Shown in pieces: positions 55,418 to 62,521 of a stretch of DNA of 64,000 bases. Position 1 is the first letter of the stretch, and each line of letters opens with the position of its first letter. The notes under the pieces are model-generated. The model worked only from the letters and a program-made list of their open reading frames with translations. It was not told the DNA's origin and made no database searches. The stretch spans positions 1 to 64,000 of the forward strand of contig NZ_QAJN01000007.1 in assembly GCF_003852425.1 (NCBI RefSeq). Reading direction: 5' to 3'. Origin of the DNA: Paucibacter sp. KBW04 (GTDB lineage Bacteria; Pseudomonadota; Gammaproteobacteria; Burkholderiales; Burkholderiaceae_C). The position numbers were made by a program, and so were the translations under genes.

Positions 55418-58186
55418 TTAGAAACGGTACTCAGCACCCACCTTGACGGTGCGCGGACGAATCGAGTACGTATCGCGCAAATTGATGGGAGCTGGATTGT
55501 TCAACAGGTTGCCAACGTTCAGGCTCAGGGTAAGACCCTTGAAGCCACGGTAGCTAACATTCAAGTCCGTGCGCACATAGCTTTCGACGAAGCAAGGATA
55601 AGCGCCCGGCTTCAATCGAGCCTGGCAAGCCGCCTCGCTCCAGCTGGACTCATCTGCTTCACTGTCATTCAGCTTGGTAGCCGAGGTGTAGTTGAAGCGC
55701 AGGCCGGTTGTCCAATCATTCTTGGCCCAGGCCAAGCTGAAGATGCTGCGCAGACGCGGGGTATTGCGCAGACCAACACGATTCGGACGATAGGAATTAG
55801 CCTCAATGTCCCACTCGCGGGCAGTCAAAGCGTAAGTCGCCGACAGGCCCATGCGCAGGGTACCGAACTCAGCGTTGCCGACCTGACCCTTGATGTCTAC
55901 GTCAATACCCGAGGATTCGGTTTTGCCGAAGTTTTCATACTGCAGCAGCAAGGTGACCAACTCACCGGCCTTCCAGGACACATTGGCTGTGGGGTCCAGT
56001 TGGTTTGCACGATCGGCACGGGCTTGGTCGGTACCGCTGACGGGCACGCGAGCGATCAGATCCTTGTATCCAGCGTCGCCCTCGCGATCCAGCACATAAG
56101 CCGGGTCACGGTAGGAGATTTCATCGCGACGCTCGATCTTGTAATAGTCCACCGCGATGGACAGGTTCTTGACCGGATCGAACACAAAGCCGACGGTTGC
56201 GCTGCGCGACAACTCAGGCTTGACATTGGGATTGGCCGAGATCATGGCGGGAACCGAGACCAGGCAACCCGAGTTGAAAGCAGCCGTGGCGTCTTGAACG
56301 TCGTTGGCATTGCCCTTCTTCAGGATGTCGCGAATCTGGGTGGCCGTTTCGCAGCGCTTGGGGTCAACCGTGTTGTTGAAGAAGCCGGTCAAGCCCACCT
56401 TGCCCAGGGTTTCCGGGATGTTGGGAGCGCGGAAACCCTCCGACAAAGTACCGCGCAACATCAGCATTTGCGGCAGCACTTCGTAACGAAGACCCAGCTT
56501 GGGCGACATATGGCCCTCAAAGCCGGTGGCTTTGTCATAGCGAACAGCCGCATTGGCGGTGAAGCCCTTGAACAACGGCGCTTCGACTTCCGCAAAAGCG
56601 GCATCGAGCTTGCGATCACCTTCGATCCAGACCGAGCCATTGCCGATGATTTCAGCGTTCAACAGGTTCTCGGAAGACTTGATCTTGACGTTCTCTTCAC
56701 GATGCTCAACACCGAAAGCACCCATCACAGGACCGGCAGGCAGGCTGAACAATTCACCGCTGACCTTGGCATCGATGAAATTGGTGCTGTTCGAGCCATT
56801 CAGGCTGTGCTTGCGGAACATGCGATTCAGCAAATCGGCACTGTTGGAGCCAGCAATCTTGTACTCGCCGCTGGAGACGGCGTTGATGAAGTCGGTGCGA
56901 TGAGCGCCAACGCCATTCTTCTCACCGTCAGCGCCCAGGCGACCAATCACAGTCTCCCAGTCCCAGTTGCCAAAAGTTCCCTTCAGACCAGCTTGAACTC
57001 GGTACTGGGTGGCTTCAGCCGGCGCAGCCCACATACCCAGGTCATCCATGAAGCGGTACTCAAGACCAGCGGGCACACCCAGGGAGTTCGCAGGATTGTT
57101 GGCAGCAATCAAGGGCTTGTTGACCAGCTGAACCTTCTTGCTATTGCCGTCAAACCACTTGTACTGCGTGCCAGGTGCACTCAGACCAAAGGGCAGACCC
57201 AAATACTCGGTCTCGGTCTTTGAGTACGAGGCTTCGGCGAAAGCCTCTACCGAGTCTGAAACCAGGAATCGGCCCGAAGCGAACAAGTTCACCCGCTTGG
57301 CCGGGTCATAGATTTGATTCAGGTCGTTGATGTTGGTCGTGCAAGCGCCAGCAGCGTTCAGCTGTGAAGCTGGGCAGCCCGCAACAGGCTTGGTACGGGT
57401 GTTGCCTTTGAACAGATTACCCGGATAGGAAATCAGAGAAGGGTCACCCAGGGCAGGGCTCACGATCTGCTTGTAGTACGGGTGATAGGAGCTCAAGGCA
57501 TCGGCCAGGGTATAGCCTTCGCGCTTGTAGAACTCAGCATTCAGCAAGACGTTGAATCGATCCTTGGTCAAATTGCCGAAGCCACCAACGACGCTAGCCG
57601 TCATCTGCTTCTGCAGGGAAGGCTCGATACCCGTTTGATAGTTGGCACTGATGCCAACGCCTTGGTAGTCCTTGCGGGTGATGATGTTGATCACACCGGC
57701 CATGGCATCCGAACCGTAGACGGCCGATGCGCCGTCCTTCAGCACTTCAACACGCTCGATGGCGTCGGCCGGGATCGAATCAACGTTGACAAAGGTTTCC
57801 TTGGCGCCGTCTGCCAGAGCGTAGTACGCCACCCGACGGCCATTCAACAGAACCAGGGTTGCACCCTTGCCCAGACCACGCAGCGAAGCGCCGGTAGCAC
57901 CCGCGGCGAAGCTGCTGGAATTGCCGTTGTCGGTCAATTCATTGGTGCTGGTCGACGTGATGGTGTCCAGGACTTGGCGAACGGTATTCGCGCCGGACTG
58001 CTTGATTTCAGTGCGACCAACAACCGTGACTGGCGAAGCGGTTTCAGCAGCCAGGCGCTTGATGTTCGAGCCGGTGACTTCAACTCGCTCCAGTTGCTGC
58101 GCCGGGGCGGTCTGTGCCTGCGCCGACATAGCGACAACAGCGAACACGGCGGCACTGACCGCGCTGAACTTGCAATTCCTCAACAT
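55418..58186 (-). CDS. TonB-dependent receptor (receptor 3)
   Basis: 922 residues. The signal peptide MLRNCKFSAVSAAVFAVVA resembles that of receptor 2. The plug begins VEVTGSNIKRLAAETAS and contains SLRGLGKGATLVLLNGRRV, YGSDAMAGVINIITRKDYQG; the barrel ends PRTVKVGAEYRF with the normal terminal Phe. AAGG lies six bases before the ATG at 58186; another ATG is two codons upstream. It diverges from receptor 4 across a 1.26-kb region and is followed by its own terminator, so it is a separate unit from receptor 2. The substrate is unknown. Confidence 0.94.
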   Translation of the reverse strand: MLRNCKFSAVSAAVFAVVAMSAQAQTAPAQQLERVEVTGSNIKRLAAETASPVTVVGRTEIKQSGANTVRQVLDTITSTSTNELTDNGNSSSFAAGATGASLRGLGKGATLVLLNGRRVAYYALADGAKETFVNVDSIPADAIERVEVLKDGASAVYGSDAMAGVINIITRKDYQGVGISANYQTGIEPSLQKQMTASVVGGFGNLTKDRFNVLLNAEFYKREGYTLADALSSYHPYYKQIVSPALGDPSLISYPGNLFKGNTRTKPVAGCPASQLNAAGACTTNINDLNQIYDPAKRVNLFASGRFLVSDSVEAFAEASYSKTETEYLGLPFGLSAPGTQYKWFDGNSKKVQLVNKPLIAANNPANSLGVPAGLEYRFMDDLGMWAAPAEATQYRVQAGLKGTFGNWDWETVIGRLGADGEKNGVGAHRTDFINAVSSGEYKIAGSNSADLLNRMFRKHSLNGSNSTNFIDAKVSGELFSLPAGPVMGAFGVEHREENVKIKSSENLLNAEIIGNGSVWIEGDRKLDAAFAEVEAPLFKGFTANAAVRYDKATGFEGHMSPKLGLRYEVLPQMLMLRGTLSEGFRAPNIPETLGKVGLTGFFNNTVDPKRCETATQIRDILKKGNANDVQDATAAFNSGCLVSVPAMISANPNVKPELSRSATVGFVFDPVKNLSIAVDYYKIERRDEISYRDPAYVLDREGDAGYKDLIARVPVSGTDQARADRANQLDPTANVSWKAGELVTLLLQYENFGKTESSGIDVDIKGQVGNAEFGTLRMGLSATYALTAREWDIEANSYRPNRVGLRNTPRLRSIFSLAWAKNDWTTGLRFNYTSATKLNDSEADESSWSEAACQARLKPGAYPCFVESYVRTDLNVSYRGFKGLTLSLNVGNLLNNPAPINLRDTYSIRPRTVKVGAEYRF

Positions 58187-58396
58187 GAGCATCCTTTTGG
58201 GAGTAGTGGACGAAAAAGCCACTGCACCTCCCTGCGCGTTCCTGATAAGGAAGAGGGCGGAGGCCAGCGGCACTTCTTCCCAAAATTTAGCTTGAACTTA
58301 CATTGCTTCACACAGCAGCAACACCTGTGAACGAGGCACAACGCAGCCGGGAAAACTCAGCAAATTTGTGGCAAGAGAATCTGCCAAAAATCTCCG

Positions 58397-58420
58397 CGGC
58401 ATATTGGATGAAATATGCCG
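58397..58420. promoter_or_regulatory. Perfect inverted repeat CGGCATATT-n6-AATATGCCG
   Basis: CGGCATATT (58397-58405) and AATATGCCG (58412-58420) are exact complements with a six-base spacer, about 211 bases upstream of the receptor 3 ATG. This looks like a site for a dimeric regulator. A partial third half-site, GGAATGCCG, follows at 58431-58439. Confidence 0.6.
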
Positions 58421-58710
58421 ATTCGCGCTCGGAATGCCGATAAACACTGGGGAAACTTCTGTTTCCAAGCTGGAGTTCGCCTAAAGAGGAAACCCCCATT
58501 TCCCCGCGTTCCTCACCAAACCTCTCTGCGCAGCTCAAAACAACTGTTCGCGCGCCGCACAAGCACTGCGCAAACAATGTCCGCGATTAACACAAACCGA
58601 CTCTCAAACTCCCGCCCAGCAGCGAGTTGGTCACCCAAGCCAAGGCCGCGTTCTACCACCATTTCGGTCCACACCAGATTTCCACTGCTTGAGCGCATCA
58701 ACTCGAATTC

Positions 58711-58750
58711 CGACTTTCCTACCGAATTAACGCCAGACATCGGAAAGTCG
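58711..58750. repeat. Inverted repeat CGACTTTCC / GGAAAGTCG
   Basis: Nine-base perfect arms (58711-58719, 58742-58750) separated by 22 bases, in the receptor 3/4 divergent region. Either a second operator type or a weak hairpin. Confidence 0.45.
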
Positions 58751-58962
58751 AAAGCAAGAGAAATGGAAATGCTCACATTGCGCACCAATACTTGATGCGA
58801 TATGCCGCCACAAAACAATGCATTAATCGCACAAATTCATGTCATTAATTCACCAAGCGCACTTTGAATGCATTGAAGAGTCATTGGCATGACGAATAGC
58901 ACTGCCAAGTACATTTGCACAAAGGCCTAAAAATTAGCGGCCTTCGGATAGACGGGGCGCAA

Positions 58963-58971
58963 TTCGCACAA
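58963..58971. promoter_or_regulatory. TCGCACAAA motif upstream of receptors
   Basis: The context ATTCGCACAAAT (58962-58973) is repeated exactly at 55292-55303. Shorter copies TCGCACAAA occur at 58827-58835 and 55254-55262. All four lie in the gene-free regions beside receptors 2, 3 and 4. Confidence 0.5.
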
Positions 58972-59188
58972 ATGGAAAGACGAGGCCACAAGATCGATAA
59001 TTTCGTCACACAAATACAACAAACAAGCCAAAACATCCTTCGTCCAGTCGGTCAGATCCTGGGATTTCTGCTCAAACATTAAGCAATCGTTGCCAAACGG
59101 CAACGCGCCGACACCTTCTAGGCCAGGCAAAACAGGGCGGCAGGCGCACATTTCTAGGCAAGCGAAAGTTTGCAGAGTGCGGTCCGTT

Positions 59189-59222
59189 GGTTACTTTTAC
59201 CGGTAATTTCCAAACAATTACC
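59189..59222. promoter_or_regulatory. LacI-type operator cluster upstream of receptor 4
   Basis: TTACCGGTAA (59197-59206) is a perfect palindrome with a central CG, the core shape of operators of LacI/GntR-family sugar repressors. GGTAATT (59202-59208) and AATTACC (59216-59222) form a second exact inverted repeat with a seven-base spacer, and GGTTAC lies at 59189-59194. The regulator is unknown. Confidence 0.55.
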
Positions 59223-59447
59223 TGCGACTACGTGAAATGGGCCGTGCTTGAGGGCGTCGATTTCGAGTCCGTTTCGGCGCCGCGGTTCAAAAAGCGCACG
59301 CCCGCAAGGGGTCTTCCCCCGGAGCGAGCCGAGAAGGCCGAGGGCAAGAATGGAAAGTCGTTCAGAAGGCTGCAGAAGCCCCTATCCAGGCTTCACACGC
59401 AGACCCCGTTCGCAAGGCTCACCAGCCCCTTCCCTCCAGGAGTTCCT

Positions 59448-62348
59448 ATGTCCAAACACAACCGCACCCAAGTCTCACTTGCTGCGTTGCTGGCCCTCAG
59501 CGGCCTGGCCAACGTGGCATTTGCCCAATCAGCGTCGACACCGCAGACCATCGAACGCGTGGAAGTCACGGGTTCGCGCATCCGTCAGATCGACTCTGAA
59601 ACCGCTCAGCCCATCGTCAAGATGACCCAGGCTGACATTCAGAAGAGCGGTCTGGTCACCGTGGGTGATTTGATCAACTCCATGACCTCGGCCGGCTCCC
59701 CTGACTTCAGCAAGGGCGCTGTGCTGACCTCCAACCGCGAGCAAGGTGGCCAGTACGCCAATCTGCGTCACCTGGGTTCCGAGCGAGTGCTGGTCCTGGT
59801 CAACGGCAAGCGCTGGAGCCAGACCGTCGGCGGTTACACCGATATGTCCACCATTCCCTCGTCCATGGTGGACCGGGTTGAAATCCTGAAGGACGGCGCT
59901 TCGTCCATCTACGGTTCGGACGCTATTGCGGGCGTGATTAACTTCATCCTGAAGAAGAGCATGGAGGGCGGCAGCGCCAGCGCTTACATCGGCCAAAACC
60001 AGAAGGGCGACGGCCGAGTTCAAGACTTCAACTTCAGCTACGGCGGCGGCAATGAAAAGGCCTCGCTGATGTTTGCCTTCGCCTACAACAAGGTGGACCC
60101 TGTTTGGGCCAAGGACCGTGACATCACGGCCACCACCTACGGCCCCGACCACGTGGGCGATGGCTTCGGCGCCAGCCCCTGGGGCCGGATTCGCCAGGTG
60201 AGCGCAAGTGGCGGCGCTACCGGCTTCAACAAGATTTTGAACCACACCGGTGGCGGTTGGGGCGATGGCACGGGCTCGGACTCGCGTGACCCGGCCAACT
60301 ATCACACCTATGCCGGCGCGCAGGCCGACACCTTCAACTCGACCGACCAGATGATGTTCCAGTCGCCGACGGAACTGAAGACCATCTTCGTCAAGGGCGC
60401 TTATGAACTGACGCCGACCGTGCGCTTCGCCAGCACGGCGATGTACTCCGACCGCAATTCTTCCCGTCAAGTTGCCGGCTACCCCGTCAATAGCCAGACC
60501 CAAAGCAAGTACCCGGTCTACATCGACAAAGACAGCTACTTCAACCCCTACGGCAATGCCGTGGCCGGTGCTGGCAATGGTCAGGACCTGTTCTTCTACC
60601 GCCGCACCATCGAAGTGCCGCGCGTGACGGGCAATGAAAACCAGACATTCCACATCGATGGCGGCTTTGAAGGTGATCTGACCATCGCTGGCAAGCCCTG
60701 GACCTGGAGCGTGGGCGCCAACTACAGCGACGTCAAGGGCACGACGCTGTCGACCGGCAACCTGAACCTCTTGAACCTCAAGAAGGCTCTCGGCCCCTCC
60801 TTCCTAAACGCCAACAATGTGGTTCAGTGCGGCACGGCAGCCAACCCCATCCCGCTGGCGGAGTGCACGCCCTTCAACATCCTGGGCGGTCCTTCGGCTT
60901 CGTCGGCTACAGCGCTTGACTATGTGATGTCGACGGGCCAAGGCACCTACGGCAGCACGATCAAGAGCGTCAATGCGGACATGTCCGGCGAACTCTTCAA
61001 TCTGCCCGCAGGTGCATTGGGTGCAGCCGTCGGCGTGGAGTACCGGACCGTGGCGGGCTACGACCGCCCCGGCCAATTCGAGCAATCGGGTTACTCCACC
61101 GACCTGGCAGCCAAGACCACCACCGGCAACTACTCGGTCAAGGAAGTTTATGGTGAGCTCGCAATTCCTCTGCTGAAGGGCGCACCTCTGGCTGAGCTGC
61201 TGAGCTTGAATCTGTCTTCCCGTTTCTCGGACTACAGCAACTTTGGCACGACGACCAATAGCAAAGCCAGCTTCACCTGGAAGCCAATCAAGGACGTGCT
61301 GACTCGCGGTACTTGGGCACAAGGCTTCCGCGCCCCGACTTTGAGCGACACCTTTGGCGGCGGCTCACAGTCCTACGACTCCTATCTGGACCCTTGCGAC
61401 AGCAAGCTTGGCGCAGCCGCAACCAATGCCACCGCCAAGGCAAACTGCCTTGCAGCCGGTGTCTCGCCGACCTTCCGCCAAGTCAACCAGGCAGGCAACC
61501 CGGTGACCGGTGCTGCCCAAACCCCCTACCCCTTCCAAACGGGTGCGGGCAATGCGGATCTGAAGCCCGAAACGGCCAAGACCACGACTCTGGGTATTGT
61601 GGTGAGCCCCTCGGCCTTGCCCGGTCTGAACGTGTCCTTGGACTGGTATCGCATCAGCATCGACAACCGCATCACCGGCGTCAGCGCGACCTACGAACTG
61701 AACCAGTGCTATGTGCAAGGTGTGAGCAGCTTCTGCAACAAGTTCAAGCGTGACCCGCTGACCGGCCAGATCAACTATCTGGAACGCGGCAACGCCAATT
61801 TGGGCAAGCAAGAAACCGAAGGCATCGACCTCGGCCTGAGCTACCGCTTCCCTGCCATGTCCTGGGGCCAGATCAACTTCAAGTCGGAATCCACCTACTT
61901 GAAGAGCTACAAGATCAAGAGCACCGAGACCTCTGACTGGGTCGACTACTCCGATGAGTACCCCTACTACAAGTTCCGCTCGAACTTCACCTTCGACTGG
62001 AGCAAGGGTGATTGGGGTGCGTCCTTCGGTACCCGCTACTACAGCAGCGTGAAGACCAACTGCTGGGACGTTGACGCAGCTATCGAGTGCAACAACGCAT
62101 CAGGCAACTGGAGCGGTGGCACGGGCTTTGATCGCAAGGGTTCCGTGATTTACAACGACCTGAGCGTGAGCTACATGACCCCCTGGAAGGGCAAGCTGAT
62201 GGTCGGCGCGAACAATGTGTTCAATGTCAAGCCGCGCATCAACTACGACGCCAACAGCGGCTACGGCGGTAACTCCTCCTCGGCCTCGGTCGACCCGGAT
62301 CTGCCAATCGATCGCTTCGTCTGGGTGCGCTACAACCAAGCCTTCTGA
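59448..62348 (+). CDS. TonB-dependent receptor (receptor 4)
   Basis: 966 residues. The signal peptide is MSKHNRTQVSLAALLALSG to VAFAQS. The plug begins IERVEVTGSRIRQIDSETAQP and includes VLVLVNGKRWSQTVGG and YGSDAIAGVINFILKKSMEG; barrel segments include KPETAKTTTLGIVVSP and the C-terminus is VWVRYNQAF with a terminal Phe. AGGAG lies before the ATG at 59448. The 86 in-frame codons upstream are not typical of a signal peptide. It is followed by a terminator and then a secreted S9 peptidase, suggesting peptide substrates; the LacI-type sites upstream would instead suggest sugars. Unresolved. Confidence 0.94.
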   Translation: MSKHNRTQVSLAALLALSGLANVAFAQSASTPQTIERVEVTGSRIRQIDSETAQPIVKMTQADIQKSGLVTVGDLINSMTSAGSPDFSKGAVLTSNREQGGQYANLRHLGSERVLVLVNGKRWSQTVGGYTDMSTIPSSMVDRVEILKDGASSIYGSDAIAGVINFILKKSMEGGSASAYIGQNQKGDGRVQDFNFSYGGGNEKASLMFAFAYNKVDPVWAKDRDITATTYGPDHVGDGFGASPWGRIRQVSASGGATGFNKILNHTGGGWGDGTGSDSRDPANYHTYAGAQADTFNSTDQMMFQSPTELKTIFVKGAYELTPTVRFASTAMYSDRNSSRQVAGYPVNSQTQSKYPVYIDKDSYFNPYGNAVAGAGNGQDLFFYRRTIEVPRVTGNENQTFHIDGGFEGDLTIAGKPWTWSVGANYSDVKGTTLSTGNLNLLNLKKALGPSFLNANNVVQCGTAANPIPLAECTPFNILGGPSASSATALDYVMSTGQGTYGSTIKSVNADMSGELFNLPAGALGAAVGVEYRTVAGYDRPGQFEQSGYSTDLAAKTTTGNYSVKEVYGELAIPLLKGAPLAELLSLNLSSRFSDYSNFGTTTNSKASFTWKPIKDVLTRGTWAQGFRAPTLSDTFGGGSQSYDSYLDPCDSKLGAAATNATAKANCLAAGVSPTFRQVNQAGNPVTGAAQTPYPFQTGAGNADLKPETAKTTTLGIVVSPSALPGLNVSLDWYRISIDNRITGVSATYELNQCYVQGVSSFCNKFKRDPLTGQINYLERGNANLGKQETEGIDLGLSYRFPAMSWGQINFKSESTYLKSYKIKSTETSDWVDYSDEYPYYKFRSNFTFDWSKGDWGASFGTRYYSSVKTNCWDVDAAIECNNASGNWSGGTGFDRKGSVIYNDLSVSYMTPWKGKLMVGANNVFNVKPRINYDANSGYGGNSSSASVDPDLPIDRFVWVRYNQAF

Positions 62349-62387
62349 TGAACAGGCCCGCAAGGGCCTTGATTTGACGCAAGTCCA

Positions 62388-62422
62388 AGCCCGCACGGCA
62401 TCAAGCCCTGCGGGCTTTTTTC
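62388..62422 (+). terminator. Intrinsic terminator after receptor 4
   Basis: AGCCCGCA (62388-62395) and TGCGGGCT (62409-62416) form an eight-base stem with a 13-base loop, followed by TTTTT. It lies 40 bases after the receptor 4 stop. Confidence 0.8.
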
Positions 62423-62521
62423 AGCATGAATGCCATGGGCATCGCAGTTGAGCTTATCGGGGTTTCCTGGGGCTAGGCAAAACAAGCCCAGTTCGCTAAA
62501 CCTCAATGCGGAGGAGACAAC

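Larger units (their letters stand above)
58187..59447. other. Long divergent regulatory region between receptors 3 and 4
   Basis: 1261 bases with no convincing gene. The central part (about 58300-59160) is visibly AT-richer than neighbouring genes. It contains a perfect inverted repeat CGGCATATT / AATATGCCG (58397-58420), a second inverted repeat CGACTTTCC / GGAAAGTCG (58711-58719 and 58742-58750), TCGCACAAA at 58827-58835 and 58963-58971, an AAGGCC/GGCCTT hairpin (58922-58944), and a GGTAA-type palindrome cluster (59189-59222). Short reading frames here have no recognisable protein pattern. Confidence 0.6.

Noticed and set aside
58415-58818. Short open frames on both strands within the receptor 3/4 divergent region
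   Set aside because: They overlap each other, lack ribosome-binding sites and have no recognisable sequence pattern. A decayed gene remains possible, but no protein is supported.
58927-59151. A 74-codon minus-strand frame in the same region
   Set aside because: The translation shows no family and no good ribosome-binding site, and it lies among repeated DNA motifs that suggest regulation.
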